Shown: positions 1 through 9,613, numbered from the stretch's first letter. The stretch: 64,000 nt of DNA from Pseudomonas parafulva (GCF_002021815.1 NZ_CP019952.1:341001-405000); one strand, 5' to 3'. A program made the numbers and translations. The notes: generated from the sequence alone by a model not told the origin.

Positions 1-3000
1 AGCGCCTCCTCCCGGCACGTCGACAAGGTTAGCGGCATGTATGTGCTTTACTGCACCGAGCCAGCTTTGGTACTGCTGTATCGGCCGCTCTTCAAGCAAG
101 ATACGCTTCGCCAGTACGCAAGCCTCGACGCATTGTTGGAACACGTCCGGGAATCGCAGCGGCTGCAAGACAGCATCCTGCCGTGGATGGAGCCCGCGGC
201 ACAGGCGATCTACCAGAACGGTGGCTTTCTCGAGCCACATATTGCCGTGCTGAACCAGGACTTTTTCACACCGCCTGAAACGCCGGCTCCAGCAACATTG
301 TCCGTTGAATTCTGGCGCTCGGATATCGATGAGAAACTGTATACCGCTAATTGTGAGCTGCTCGTGCAGCTTGCCGAAGCTCATACTGTGTCAAATGCCG
401 AAAACCGCTGGCAGACCCTCACCGAAGGTGCCTGGCTTCTTTTTGATGTAGCGACCCTGGCGGTCTCGGGCCCGATTGCTTCTGTTGCCTGGCTAGTGCA
501 GTTGATGGCCGCGCTGGAAAACGACTTGCTGGCGCTTGAGCAAGGCAATGCGTTCAGTCGCTGCGCCGCCATTGTCGATCTGTTGCTCAACATGGGGATG
601 ACGCTGTTGCATGCACGGCGGCCTCCAACACTGCCGCTGGTCGTTGAAACACCTCTAGATGCCGGGGCCTTTATGGGCCCTGCACCCCAGCGTGGCGCCT
701 TTGCCGAGCTAGCAGTAGACCCGACATACGTTGATTTGGTCGATGGTCAGACACCACGCGTGCTGTCCAGCCGATGGCTTGACTTCTCATGGCGTGGTCA
801 GCAGGGGTTCAACTGGTTGCCTGCAACCCAGAAAGCTGCATTGTTGGCCATGCGTTCGAGCGTTTCACTCGCAGGGCTCATGCCACTGACTGCCGGGGAA
901 GCTGCCGGGCTCTACCTGATAGGTGGCAATCATTACGTCATGCTCGCGAGTGAGGTCTACCGCGTGGAGCTTCTACCTGCCGGTGTTCGAGTGGTCGATA
1001 GCCAAGCTAATCCAGGGCCATGGTTGACCCGCGTTGACGGCGTATGGCGCATAGACTCGTCGCTGCGCCTTTCGGGAGGTATGAATCGCAGCGGGACTCG
1101 CGCTCGCCTTGCCAACCAATTCCGTGAGCTGCACAAAGCGATCAATGCCCATGATGAACGCAGGGTGGCGGCTTCCAATGAGTTCCACCGGCTAGGCGCT
1201 GAAGTGGTGAGCTTGCAATCGAAGCTGACTGCGCTTAGAACCCGCAGAGAGAGTACACATCAAGCCCAAGCTGCGCTTCCGCCAGGTGAGGAATCACAGA
1301 AACTCCAGCTTCTGATCGACCAGTTCGATGCGCGTATTGCTCAATGGGAGGCTGAGGCCGTCAGCATGCGAAAGGCTGCCGTTCAGCAATTGGAAACTGC
1401 CGTTGTTGCAGATACAGCGATCCTGCCGCTGCTCTCAGCCATGAAAGAGCCGAAGTATCGCACCGAGTTGGAAAAAGGCGGGTGGAATGAAATTTTGCCA
1501 GGCTACGAGGTCACGACTCGCGCAAATATCATCCGGAACAGTGATTTCATCGTGACCGAGCTGTGGAGCCTCAGCGATTATGCTGACCTTGACCAGCTGC
1601 AAAAGCGTATCGAGGGGCAAGACCTGACGCAGGTGAAGGCTGAGTATCAGCGCTTCCGACAACGATTGACGCTTGTTGTCGATATGCAAGACCACGTGCT
1701 GACCGCCTTTGAACACCTCGATCAACAGCTCGCCGATACACCCGATGACTTTGAAATCATAGGCGCGGACGGCGACGCACCTCGGACGACAGGCGGGTTG
1801 ATTGCGTTGCGCAAATTCACCACCGTACAGATGCGTTTCCATCAGGTACTCAACTTGGCGGATCTGGCACTGCACCTTGACGATGCAGCAGGCCAGAAAA
1901 AACTCTTTGGCTACCGTGAAGATCTGGCGAGCATAGGGTTGCGCAATGCGGCTGAAGCCCACGGCGAACTGGATTTTGCCAATCTAGAGGCCCAGGATCG
2001 GATCTCGATTCTGCAGGAAGCCTGGGACGAGTACTCTGCCGCCCTGCTCAACAGTGATCGTATCCGCAGAGACGGCGGCAATCTGATTGAGCCAGCCATG
2101 CTCGACCGTTATCGCGCACATGTGGAAAAGCTCAAGCTCGATGCCGGTCGGCGCCTGCTTGAAGCGGCGCGCGAACAAGATGGGGGGCAGGGCAACAGCA
2201 CGTCCAACGCACGTTCACCTTACAAGGCTTCCGACACACCGCAGCATCTGGTCCGCAATGCACACGGGCAATTGCTGTTTGGCACGCAAGTGATCGTGGA
2301 CGGAAAACCACTACTGGAAGTTCGTGAATCGTTCAGCAATGAGCTATTGGCGATCTTCGAGAAAGTGGACGGGCAATGGCAGCAGCGCGAGCCTGCCAAA
2401 CGGCCTTCATTGTCTGATGAACCACCACCTGCGGATTTGAGCCTGTGGGTGCAATCGCTGATCGAAGAAAGCGATGCGATCAGGGAAAAGGCTGAGGCCT
2501 ATGTCAAGAACGATATCAAAAGTGGCGCCCTGGTCCAGCTTTACGACACCCAGCTCGAAAAGATGGATCAAGCGGCAGCCGTTGTCCGGGATGGAGGCGG
2601 CAACGACATGCTACTCAGGGCTCTGGAGCGGCACGCCGATGCACTGCGGGCGGACAAGAAACTGCAGCTCACAACACTCTATACGGACACCAGCTATCCC
2701 TCTGCCGAGGCTTTGAAATTCCTGCACAACGAAGGCTTGCTCAAGGTGGAGTATGTGGAACGGCGAACCATGCAAAATGGCACTGCCTTCGATGAATACA
2801 AAATCTTGCGCCTGCCGAGCAAGCGCAATCTCTGGGCCGCCCATTTTCATTTCGACTCGCCCGACGCATACGCCGAAGACTTCACCGTCGGGCATTTGAA
2901 AACCTGGAAGCAACGACGCATGAGCAGCCAGTTGGCTGCTCAGTCAGGCCTTCGTCTGCACCGAGGAAGGCTGACGCTGGAACAGGCACGGGGCATCATT

Positions 3001-3012
3001 CCGTTCACATGA
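1..3012 (+). CDS. Large DUF6543-type toxin-like protein, 5'-truncated by window
   Basis: The reading frame is open from base 1, so the gene begins upstream of the window; the first in-frame ATG is at 37 but is probably internal. About 1,003 codons are visible. A hydrophobic stretch near visible residues 130-160 (ATLAVSGPIASVAWLVQLMA), long charged helical or coiled-coil regions and the general style resemble the dermonecrotic-toxin-like (DUF6543) giant proteins common in Pseudomonas, which are often 1,500-2,000 residues. No leucine-rich repeats and no NEL ligase domain are seen before the stop, unlike the related giant protein at 38502-44024. A compact C-terminal segment (FHFDSPDAYAEDF, then WKQRR) follows the helical region. 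The biochemical activity is unknown; the family link is by recognition only. It ends 32 bases before the convergent deacetylase gene. Confidence 0.6.
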   Translation, partial: SASSRHVDKVSGMYVLYCTEPALVLLYRPLFKQDTLRQYASLDALLEHVRESQRLQDSILPWMEPAAQAIYQNGGFLEPHIAVLNQDFFTPPETPAPATLSVEFWRSDIDEKLYTANCELLVQLAEAHTVSNAENRWQTLTEGAWLLFDVATLAVSGPIASVAWLVQLMAALENDLLALEQGNAFSRCAAIVDLLLNMGMTLLHARRPPTLPLVVETPLDAGAFMGPAPQRGAFAELAVDPTYVDLVDGQTPRVLSSRWLDFSWRGQQGFNWLPATQKAALLAMRSSVSLAGLMPLTAGEAAGLYLIGGNHYVMLASEVYRVELLPAGVRVVDSQANPGPWLTRVDGVWRIDSSLRLSGGMNRSGTRARLANQFRELHKAINAHDERRVAASNEFHRLGAEVVSLQSKLTALRTRRESTHQAQAALPPGEESQKLQLLIDQFDARIAQWEAEAVSMRKAAVQQLETAVVADTAILPLLSAMKEPKYRTELEKGGWNEILPGYEVTTRANIIRNSDFIVTELWSLSDYADLDQLQKRIEGQDLTQVKAEYQRFRQRLTLVVDMQDHVLTAFEHLDQQLADTPDDFEIIGADGDAPRTTGGLIALRKFTTVQMRFHQVLNLADLALHLDDAAGQKKLFGYREDLASIGLRNAAEAHGELDFANLEAQDRISILQEAWDEYSAALLNSDRIRRDGGNLIEPAMLDRYRAHVEKLKLDAGRRLLEAAREQDGGQGNSTSNARSPYKASDTPQHLVRNAHGQLLFGTQVIVDGKPLLEVRESFSNELLAIFEKVDGQWQQREPAKRPSLSDEPPPADLSLWVQSLIEESDAIREKAEAYVKNDIKSGALVQLYDTQLEKMDQAAAVVRDGGGNDMLLRALERHADALRADKKLQLTTLYTDTSYPSAEALKFLHNEGLLKVEYVERRTMQNGTAFDEYKILRLPSKRNLWAAHFHFDSPDAYAEDFTVGHLKTWKQRRMSSQLAAQSGLRLHRGRLTLEQARGIIPFT

Positions 3013-3021
3013 CCTGCTTGA

Positions 3022-3043
3022 CGGGCATCGTTCGCGATGCCCG
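3022..3043. terminator. UUCG-loop hairpin between convergent genes
   Basis: A perfect 9-bp inverted repeat, CGGGCATCG / CGATGCCCG, closes on a TTCG tetraloop between the stop codons of two convergent genes. No strong T-run follows on either strand, so termination efficiency is uncertain. Confidence 0.55.
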
Positions 3044-3044
3044 C

Positions 3045-3812
3045 TCAACGGTTGCTGTAGCGGCCTTGCTTGCCATGGGCGGGCATGGCCAGGTTGCTTC
3101 GTTCGGCAATCATCTGCTGTAGGTTGATCAGCTTCACACCCTGTCGCGTGAGGTTTGGCAGTTCGCGCTCCAGCACTTCGAGGGTCTGTGGATACGGGTG
3201 GCCAATCAGCACTGCCGAGCCCTGCTTGCGTGCCAGGGCGATGCCTTGGTGCAGTTGGTGCGTAATTGCCTCCGGCGTGCGGTCATCATCCAGAAATACA
3301 TCCCTGGAGACATTCGCCGTGCCCTGTGCCTGGGCTTGTGCCGCGGCCACGGTCGCAGCGCTGGTGCGGCTGTCGACGAAGAACAGGTCGCGGCGCTGTA
3401 GCTCACCCATCAACCAGGTCATGGCGTCGCGTTGTGCCGTCATGCGGCTGCCCATGTGGTTGTTCACGCCAGCGGCATAAGGCACCTTGGCAAGGGCCGC
3501 ATCAAGACGCCTGGCAAGCTCGTCTTGCGGCACGCCGGGGTGCCAGGCATAGGGCCCGGTGGCCGGGTCCATGGGCATGTGCAGGATGACGGTTTTACCC
3601 GCCTTATGCGCCTGGCGGGCGAAATCGGTGGCATGCGGGGTGTCGGGCATGATGGCCATGGTCACCGGCCCCGGCAGCGCCAGGGTTCGACTGTCGCGTT
3701 CGGGGCTTTGGCCGAGGTCATCGATGATGATGCTCATGTAGGCCTGGCTGGTGGGCGCCGCGTGCGCCACGCCCGCCATCAGCCCGATCAGCAGATACAG
3801 CAAATAACGCAT
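3045..3812 (-). CDS. Divergent polysaccharide deacetylase family protein (YibQ-like)
   Basis: This 255-residue protein has an N-terminal Sec signal peptide (hydrophobic core about residues 3-18, AHA|AP cleavage) followed by a divergent polysaccharide deacetylase domain. Recognisable family motifs are SIIIDDLGQ, HMPMDP and NNHMGSRMT, which supply the Asp and His residues expected at the metal site. The protein is probably periplasmic and may act on peptidoglycan or another envelope glycan, but the substrate of the family is not established. It starts 7 bases after the ctpA stop on the same strand, so it is probably the last gene of an envC-ctpA-yibQ unit, which places it among cell-wall maintenance genes. 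Confidence 0.85.
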   Translation of the reverse strand: MRYLLYLLIGLMAGVAHAAPTSQAYMSIIIDDLGQSPERDSRTLALPGPVTMAIMPDTPHATDFARQAHKAGKTVILHMPMDPATGPYAWHPGVPQDELARRLDAALAKVPYAAGVNNHMGSRMTAQRDAMTWLMGELQRRDLFFVDSRTSAATVAAAQAQAQGTANVSRDVFLDDDRTPEAITHQLHQGIALARKQGSAVLIGHPYPQTLEVLERELPNLTRQGVKLINLQQMIAERSNLAMPAHGKQGRYSNR

Positions 3813-3819
3813 GGGTGGC

Positions 3820-5136
3820 TCAGCTGCCTTTGGTGATGTTCAGGCCCTTGAGCAGGCTCAGGGCCTGGCTCAGCTGGAAGTCGTTGTCCTGCGGCCGCTC
3901 CTTGCGCTTGCTGCTGCCGGTGGGACGGTCGGCGCCCCCATTGCCGTTGCCCAGGTGCCCCTGCAGGTCGGCTTCCTTGAAGTTGTCGTTGTCCGCTTCG
4001 GCCGTAAGCTTGGCCTGGCGGACCTCGATGTCCGGCACGATACCCTGGGCCTGGATGGAGCGACCGTTGGGGGTGAAGTACAGGGCAGTGGTCAGCTTCA
4101 GGGCACGGTCGTTGGCCAGGGGCAGCACGGTCTGGACCGAGCCCTTGCCAAAACTGTCGGTGCCCATCAGCACGCCGCGCTTCTGGTCTTGCAAGGCGCC
4201 CGCGACGATTTCCGAGGCCGAGGCGCTGCCGCCGTTGATCAGCACCACCAGTGGCACACCTTCGCTGGCATCGGCAGGGTCAGCCGAGAAGCGCAGCTCG
4301 GAATTGGCGATCCGCCCTTTGGTGTACACGATCAGGCCCTTGGTCAAGAAGTGGTCAGCCACTTCCACCGCCGACTGCAACACGCCCCCCGGGTTGTTGC
4401 GCAGGTCCAGGATAACGCCACGCAGCTTCTTGCCGTTGTCCTTGCGCAGCTTGGCCAAGGCCTTGCCCACTTCGTCGCCGGTCTTGACCTGGAATTGGGT
4501 GATGCGGATATAGCCGTAATCGTTCTCGAGCAGTTGGCTCTTGACGCTTTTAACCTGAATGACTGCACGAGCAAGGGTCACATCGAACGGCGTACCCCCA
4601 TCGCGCACCAACGTCAGGGTGATCTTGTCGCCCACTTTGCCGCGCATCTTGTCCACGGCCTCGGTCATGGTCTGGCCGCGGGTCGGTGCGCCGTTGATAT
4701 TCACGATCAAGTCGCCCGCCTGCACGCCGGCCTTGGACGCTGGGGTGTCATCAATGGGCGAGACCACCTTGATGAAACCGTCTTCCTGGCCGACTTCGAT
4801 GCCCAGGCCGCCAAACTCACCGCTGGTACTTTCCTGAAGCTCTTGAAAGTCTTCAGGGCCCAGGTAGGCCGAGTGAGGATCGAGGTTGCTGAGCATGCCT
4901 TTGATGGCGTTTTCCAGCAGGGTCTTGTCATCGACAGGCTCGACGTAAGCTGCCTTGATACGGTCCATGACCTCGGCGAAGGTGCGCAGCTCTTCAAGCG
5001 GCAGCGGCTCTTTGGCAGTGACCTCGGTGACGGGCACGGCAGCCGCCTTGGCAGGCTCTGCAGCAATGGCCAGGGGTGCGCCGACCGCCAGGGCGATGGA
5101 CAGGGCCAGCTGGGTAAGACGGGGCGAGTGCAGCAT
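3820..5136 (-). CDS. ctpA: Carboxyl-terminal processing protease CtpA (S41 family)
   Basis: A 438-residue periplasmic serine protease. It has an N-terminal signal peptide (about 1-26), a PDZ domain (about 100-185) and an S41 catalytic domain. The Ser-Lys dyad is visible: Ser306 in GGSASASEI and Lys331 in SFGKGSVQ, 25 residues apart as in E. coli Prc. CTPs cut substrates near the C-terminus; in P. aeruginosa the CtpA orthologue, with the lipoprotein LbcA, degrades peptidoglycan cross-link hydrolases. I chose the ATG at 5136 because it gives a clean signal peptide and has an AGGAG-type ribosome site upstream; the frame stays open upstream to 5376 but that extension has no homology-like features. 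It lies 76 bases downstream of envC on the same strand, consistent with shared control of wall hydrolysis. Confidence 0.92.
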   Translation of the reverse strand: MLHSPRLTQLALSIALAVGAPLAIAAEPAKAAAVPVTEVTAKEPLPLEELRTFAEVMDRIKAAYVEPVDDKTLLENAIKGMLSNLDPHSAYLGPEDFQELQESTSGEFGGLGIEVGQEDGFIKVVSPIDDTPASKAGVQAGDLIVNINGAPTRGQTMTEAVDKMRGKVGDKITLTLVRDGGTPFDVTLARAVIQVKSVKSQLLENDYGYIRITQFQVKTGDEVGKALAKLRKDNGKKLRGVILDLRNNPGGVLQSAVEVADHFLTKGLIVYTKGRIANSELRFSADPADASEGVPLVVLINGGSASASEIVAGALQDQKRGVLMGTDSFGKGSVQTVLPLANDRALKLTTALYFTPNGRSIQAQGIVPDIEVRQAKLTAEADNDNFKEADLQGHLGNGNGGADRPTGSSKRKERPQDNDFQLSQALSLLKGLNITKGS

Positions 5137-5212
5137 GTCGAACGAACTCCTGATCCTGTAGACGCTCCCTTCGGAGCATGGGCACAGCACACGCTGCGCC
5201 ACATAAGTTTGA

Positions 5213-6514
5213 CTAGCCGCGGCACCACTGGGAGGGGTCGGAAGGCCGGCCCTGCTGGCGGATGGCGAAATACAGACCGGCAGCCTCCTGGCCACCGCTA
5301 TCGCCGACTGTCGAAATGGCTTCGCCCGCCTTGACGACGTCACCGGCGCTCTTGAGCAGGCTCTGGTTGTGGCCATACAGGCTCAGGTAACCATTGCCGT
5401 GGTCGAGAATGACCAGAAGACCGGCGCCACGCAACCAGTCGGCGAACACCACACGGCCTCCATGGACAGCCCGCACCTGAGTACCGGGGTTGGCACTGAT
5501 CATCACCCCGTCCCACTTGGCGCGTGAATCACCGCCACGGGCATCCCCGAAGCGTGCCAGCAATCGACCATTGACGGGCCATGGAAGTTTTCCGCGGGAC
5601 GCAGAAAATGCGCCGCCATAACTGGCACCGTCGCTCGAAACCATGGGGCCGAGGGTCGCGCGGGCCTTGCGAGGTGGCTCGACTGGCTCGGGCGCCTTGT
5701 CACGGGCTGCGGCGGCGAGTGCCTCTTGCTGGCGGCGTTTTTCCGCCTCCTGCTGAGCCAGCAGTGCGCGTTGGCGTGCCTGCTCGGCTTCACGCGCCTG
5801 GCGGGCCAGGGTTTCCTCGATGGTCTTGAGTACCTTGGAAAGGTCGGCCTGGTCCTGCTCGCGGGCGCGCAGCTTCTGGTCGCGGTCCTTCACATCGCCG
5901 TTGAGCTTGGCCAGCACCTCGCGGCGCTTGCCTCGTTCGACTTCTAGCGCCTGGCGGCGGGTATCGAGGTCGGCGCGCTGGGCCAGCAATTGCGCTTGCT
6001 GGTTGCCGATGTCACGTTCGACACCGGCCAGTTGGCGCAGGGTGTCATTGAAGGCGCGCAGTTGCTCCAGGCGCGCCTTGCTCAGGTAGTCGTAATAGGT
6101 GAGTGTTCGCGCGAATTTTTCGGGGTTCTGCTGGTTGAGCAGCAGCTTGAGGTATTCCTCACGGCCGTTCTGATAGGCCGAACGGGCCTGGATGGCAATC
6201 AGCCGCTGTTGTTCAACGCGGGCGCTCTGGAGTTTTTTTTTCTCGGTATCAAGGCGCTCCAGCTCGCCCTCGGTCTTTTTTAGTTGCTGCTGCAGGGCCT
6301 CCACCTGCTTCTCCAGGTTGCCGATGTCGGTTTCGGTGGCCTTCAGGTCTTTCTGCACGCCGGCCTTTTCTTCCTGGAGCTTGCCCAAGGTTTTCTTGAG
6401 CTCGGCGATGTCCTGGCGGGTGGCGTCCAGTTGCTGCTGGGTCTGTGCGCGCTCGTCGGCGAACGCCGGGGTGAGCAGGCAAGACAAGGCGAGAAGGATC
6501 AGGGCGCGAAGCAT
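5213..6514 (-). CDS. envC: EnvC-like murein hydrolase activator
   Basis: A 433-residue exported protein with a signal peptide (cleavage near residue 19, FA|DE), a long coiled coil (about 20-260) and a C-terminal LytM/M23-type domain (about 305-430). The LytM domain lacks the usual metal ligands: the HxxxD position reads DGVMIS and the terminal HxH position reads LYFAI. This matches EnvC, which does not cut peptidoglycan itself but activates amidases (AmiA/AmiB type) at the division site after FtsEX signalling. The coding strand contains a run of nine A at 6233-6241 (Lys-Lys-Lys), a place where slippage or sequencing error could occur. It lies between gpmI and ctpA on the same strand. Confidence 0.88.
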   Translation of the reverse strand: MLRALILLALSCLLTPAFADERAQTQQQLDATRQDIAELKKTLGKLQEEKAGVQKDLKATETDIGNLEKQVEALQQQLKKTEGELERLDTEKKKLQSARVEQQRLIAIQARSAYQNGREEYLKLLLNQQNPEKFARTLTYYDYLSKARLEQLRAFNDTLRQLAGVERDIGNQQAQLLAQRADLDTRRQALEVERGKRREVLAKLNGDVKDRDQKLRAREQDQADLSKVLKTIEETLARQAREAEQARQRALLAQQEAEKRRQQEALAAAARDKAPEPVEPPRKARATLGPMVSSDGASYGGAFSASRGKLPWPVNGRLLARFGDARGGDSRAKWDGVMISANPGTQVRAVHGGRVVFADWLRGAGLLVILDHGNGYLSLYGHNQSLLKSAGDVVKAGEAISTVGDSGGQEAAGLYFAIRQQGRPSDPSQWCRG

Positions 6515-6574
6515 GGGTTTGGCATACCGGGGATGGAGACTGGCCTAGTATGAATGAGCGGCAGGCTGCACGCT

Positions 6575-6624
6575 ACACGCCACAGGAAAGGGCCGCGAAC
6601 TGGCCCGTGCTTCTTGTGGCGTGT
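6575..6624 (-). terminator. Hairpin between gpmI and envC
   Basis: A 14-bp near-perfect inverted repeat (ACACGCCACAGGAA with TTCTTGTGGCGTGT) encloses a second small GGGCC/GGCCC hairpin. It sits just downstream of the gpmI stop and could terminate gpmI transcription or attenuate reading into envC. Confidence 0.5.
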
Positions 6625-6634
6625 GGCATGACTG

Positions 6635-8170
6635 TCAGGCGTCGATCAGGATGGACGTGCCTGTCATCTCGGCAGGCTTCTCCAGCCCCAGCAGCTTGAG
6701 CATGGTCGGTGCCACGTCTGCCAGCACTCCGCCTTCGCGGACCTTGAGGTTGCGCTTGCCTACATAGATGAACGGCACCGGCTCGGTGGTGTGTGCGGTA
6801 TGCGCCTGGCCGGTGGATTCGTCTTCCATTTGCTCGACGTTGCCATGGTCAGCCGTGATCAGTGCTTCGCCACCGACCTTGTCCAGCGCCGCGACGATGC
6901 GGCCCATGCAGCCATCCAGGGCCTCGACGGCCTTGACTGCGGCATCGAACACACCGGTATGGCCAACCATGTCGCCGTTCGCGTAGTTCACCACGATCAC
7001 GTCATGACGCTGCTGCTCGATGGCTTCGACGATGCGGTCGGTGACTTCGGGCGCGCTCATTTCCGGCTGCAGGTCATAAGTAGCGACCTTGGGCGATGGA
7101 ATGAGGATGCGCTCTTCGCCTTCGAATGGTTCTTCGCGCCCGCCCGAGAAGAAGAAGGTGACATGTGCGTACTTTTCGGTCTCGGCGATGCGCAGCTGGG
7201 TCTTGCCATTGTTCGCCAGGTATTCGCCCAGCACGTTGTGCAGGCTGGCCGGCGCGAAGGCGGCCGGCGCCGGGATCTTGGCCGAATACTGGGTCAGGCC
7301 GATGAACGCCGCCACTTTCGGCAGACGCGCGCGCGGGAATTCGTTGAAGTCCGGCTCGACGAACACGCGCGACAGCTCGCGGGCGCGGTCGGCGCGGAAG
7401 TTCATGAAAATCACTGCATCGCCGTCTTCGACCTTGACGGGCTCGCCGATGCGCGTGGCCTTGACGAACTCATCACTCTCATCGCGGGCGTAGGCTGCTT
7501 CGAGACCGGCCAGGGCAGTGTCGGCGGTGTATTGCGCGTCACTGTCTACGATCAGGTTGTAAGCGGCGCTCACCCGGTCCCAGCGGTTGTCGCGGTCCAT
7601 GGCAAAATAGCGGCCGATGAGACTGGCGATGCGGCCTTTGCCCAACCGGGCGAACGTGGCATCGAGCAGTTCGATGGAGGACTGGGCGCTGCGCGGCGGG
7701 GTGTCGCGGCCATCGAGGAAGGCGTGCAGGTAGATTTTTTCGGCCCCACGCTGCGCAGCCAGCTCAGCCATGGCAACGAGGTGGTCCTGGTGGCTGTGAA
7801 CGCCACCGTCGGACAGCAGGCCGAGAATGTGCACGGCCTTGCCAGCGCCCGCCGCCGCATTGACCGCACCGGTGAGCACCGGGTTGGTGAAGAACTCGCC
7901 GTCACGGATGGCCTTGGTGACGCGGGTGAAGTCCTGGTAAACGACGCGCCCGGCGCCCAGGTTCATGTGGCCGACCTCGGAGTTGCCCATCTGGCCATCC
8001 GGCAGGCCGACATCCATGCCCGAACCGGAAATCAGGCCGTGCGGCTGGGTAGCCTGCAAGCGGTCGTACACCGGCGTGTTGGCGGCGTGGATGGCGTTGT
8101 ACTCAGGGCTTTCGCTGTAACCGAAGCCGTCCAGGATGATCAGGACCAGGGGTTTGGGCGTGCTCGTCAT
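6635..8170 (-). CDS. gpmI: 2,3-bisphosphoglycerate-independent phosphoglycerate mutase
   Basis: A 511-residue enzyme that interconverts 3-phosphoglycerate and 2-phosphoglycerate in lower glycolysis and gluconeogenesis, using two Mn ions and a phosphoserine intermediate. The N-terminal metal site motif [12 protein letters not shown], the catalytic Ser segment [16 protein letters not shown] and the C-terminal [10 protein letters not shown] and [13 protein letters not shown] motifs are all present, and length matches the family. The start is the ATG at 8170; one more upstream codon is a TTG in frame but has no advantage. The gene is divergent from the rhodanese-grxC-secB unit, with about 207 bases of shared upstream region, and precedes envC-ctpA. 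Confidence 0.97.
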   Translation of the reverse strand: MTSTPKPLVLIILDGFGYSESPEYNAIHAANTPVYDRLQATQPHGLISGSGMDVGLPDGQMGNSEVGHMNLGAGRVVYQDFTRVTKAIRDGEFFTNPVLTGAVNAAAGAGKAVHILGLLSDGGVHSHQDHLVAMAELAAQRGAEKIYLHAFLDGRDTPPRSAQSSIELLDATFARLGKGRIASLIGRYFAMDRDNRWDRVSAAYNLIVDSDAQYTADTALAGLEAAYARDESDEFVKATRIGEPVKVEDGDAVIFMNFRADRARELSRVFVEPDFNEFPRARLPKVAAFIGLTQYSAKIPAPAAFAPASLHNVLGEYLANNGKTQLRIAETEKYAHVTFFFSGGREEPFEGEERILIPSPKVATYDLQPEMSAPEVTDRIVEAIEQQRHDVIVVNYANGDMVGHTGVFDAAVKAVEALDGCMGRIVAALDKVGGEALITADHGNVEQMEDESTGQAHTAHTTEPVPFIYVGKRNLKVREGGVLADVAPTMLKLLGLEKPAEMTGTSILIDA

Positions 8171-8377
8171 CAATCAAACTCACGGTTGTTCAAAGATGAT
8201 AAAGACACGCATTTTAGGGCAAATGCGCCGGTGTGGGCGAATAATCGTCCTCAAGCCCGACCGGCGCACCCTCACGGCATTGTGTAACGGCACTTGCTTC
8301 ACGGCCCGGTCAGGCTTTGGTGGCACCGGGCTGGTGTGTATACTGGCCGGCATTTTCAATCGCGTGGAACACCCCAG

Positions 8378-8791
8378 ATGGTTGCTAACCTGATTCAATT
8401 CGCGACAAACCACTACCTCCTGGTGGCGATCTTCGTCGTTCTGCTGGCGGCATTGCTGGTCAACGAAATCCGCCGTGGCGGGCAAAGCCTGAGCAATGGG
8501 CAACTCACCGCCCTGGTCAACGCCGACAAAGGCCTGGTAATCGATATTCGCCCGGCCAAGGAATATGCTGCCGGTCACATCGTCGGTGCGCTCAGCATCC
8601 CCCAGGACAAGCTGGCCACCCGCATGACCGAGCTTGAAAAGCACAAGGACAAGACCCTGATCGTGGTGGACGCGATGGGTCAGCATGCCGGCACCGTGTG
8701 CCGCGACCTGCTCAAGGCTGGTTACAACGCTGCCAAGCTCAGCGGTGGCGTTTCCAGCTGGAAAGCCGACAACCTGCCTTTGGTGAAGTGA
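8378..8791 (+). CDS. Membrane-anchored rhodanese-like domain protein
   Basis: A 137-residue protein with one N-terminal membrane segment (about residues 9-28, HYLLVAIFVVLLAALLV) and a single rhodanese domain facing the cytoplasm or periplasm. The loop that would hold the sulfur-carrying cysteine reads VVDAMGQHAG, so the usual active-site Cys is absent and thiosulfate sulfurtransferase activity is unlikely; the only other Cys is C-terminal to it (TVCRDLL). It corresponds in position to the YibN-type rhodanese before grxC and secB in Pseudomonas and E. coli. The ATG at 8378 starts the membrane segment; an upstream in-frame extension is not supported. It ends one base before grxC, so the genes are almost certainly co-transcribed. 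Confidence 0.88.
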   Translation: MVANLIQFATNHYLLVAIFVVLLAALLVNEIRRGGQSLSNGQLTALVNADKGLVIDIRPAKEYAAGHIVGALSIPQDKLATRMTELEKHKDKTLIVVDAMGQHAGTVCRDLLKAGYNAAKLSGGVSSWKADNLPLVK

Positions 8792-8792
8792 T

Positions 8793-9047
8793 ATGAAACC
8801 TGTCATCGTCTATTCCAGCGACTACTGCCCCTACTGCATGCGTGCCAAGTACCTGCTCGAAAGCAAGGGTGTGGCATTCGAGGAAATCAAGGTCGATGGC
8901 AAGCCGCAGGTTCGCGCTGAAATGACCCAGAAGGCCGGTCGCACCTCCGTGCCGCAAATCTGGATCGGCAGCACCCACGTCGGTGGCTGCGATGAACTGC
9001 ATGCCCTGGAGCGCGCCGGTAAGCTCGACGCACTGCTTGCCGACTGA
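8793..9047 (+). CDS. grxC: Glutaredoxin 3
   Basis: An 84-residue cytosolic dithiol glutaredoxin with the CPYC active site at residues 12-15, the cis-proline region TSVPQIWIG and the glutathione-binding GGCDEL motif. It reduces disulfides using glutathione and acts in general thiol redox balance, including ribonucleotide reductase recycling. It starts one base after the rhodanese gene and is followed by secB after 41 bases, the conserved rhodanese-grxC-secB arrangement of gamma-proteobacteria. Length is typical for the family. Confidence 0.97.
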   Translation: MKPVIVYSSDYCPYCMRAKYLLESKGVAFEEIKVDGKPQVRAEMTQKAGRTSVPQIWIGSTHVGGCDELHALERAGKLDALLAD

Positions 9048-9088
9048 TTTTTGCACTGCATTCCCAAACATTAGGATAAGGATCTGCC

Positions 9089-9574
9089 ATGACTGACCAA
9101 CAGACCACCGGCGCTGCTGCAGAAGACAACAGCCCTCAGTTCTCGATGCAGCGCATCTACGTGCGTGACTTGTCGTTCGAAGCCCCGAAAAGCCCGCAGA
9201 TCTTCCGTCAGACCTGGGAGCCGAGCGTTGGGCTTGACCTGAACACCAAGCAAAAGGCCCTGGAAGGCGACTTCCACGAAGTGGTGCTGACCCTGTCGGT
9301 GACGGTCAAGAACGGTGACGAAGTCGCCTTCATCGCCGAAGTGCAGCAGGCGGGTATCTTCCTGATCAAGAACCTGGATGCCGAGTCGATGAGCCACACC
9401 TTGGGTGCGTTCTGCCCGAACATCCTGTTCCCGTATGCCCGCGAAACCCTGGACAGCCTGGTGACCCGTGGCTCGTTCCCGGCCCTGATGCTGTCGCCGG
9501 TCAACTTCGATGCGCTGTATGCGCAAGAAATGCAGCGCATGCAGGAAGCCGGCGAAGCACCCACCGTGCAGTGA
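9089..9574 (+). CDS. secB: Protein-export chaperone SecB
   Basis: A 161-residue tetrameric chaperone that keeps preproteins unfolded and delivers them to SecA. The family core is clear: [36 protein letters not shown] and the C-terminal [12 protein letters not shown]. The ATG at 9089 is preceded by an AAGGATCTGCC ribosome site. It is the last gene of the rhodanese-grxC-secB unit and is followed by a strong hairpin terminator at 9589-9613. Confidence 0.98.
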   Translation: MTDQQTTGAAAEDNSPQFSMQRIYVRDLSFEAPKSPQIFRQTWEPSVGLDLNTKQKALEGDFHEVVLTLSVTVKNGDEVAFIAEVQQAGIFLIKNLDAESMSHTLGAFCPNILFPYARETLDSLVTRGSFPALMLSPVNFDALYAQEMQRMQEAGEAPTVQ

Positions 9575-9588
9575 TCGCCCGCATCACG

Positions 9589-9613
9589 AAAAGCGCCCTT
9601 AGTGGCGCTTTTT
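9589..9613 (+). terminator. Rho-independent terminator after secB
   Basis: The stem AAGCGCC / GGCGCTT with a 6-base loop is followed by a T-rich run (TTTTTGTTT) 15 bases after the secB stop. The preceding A-run makes it usable from the opposite strand for trmL as well. Confidence 0.85.
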
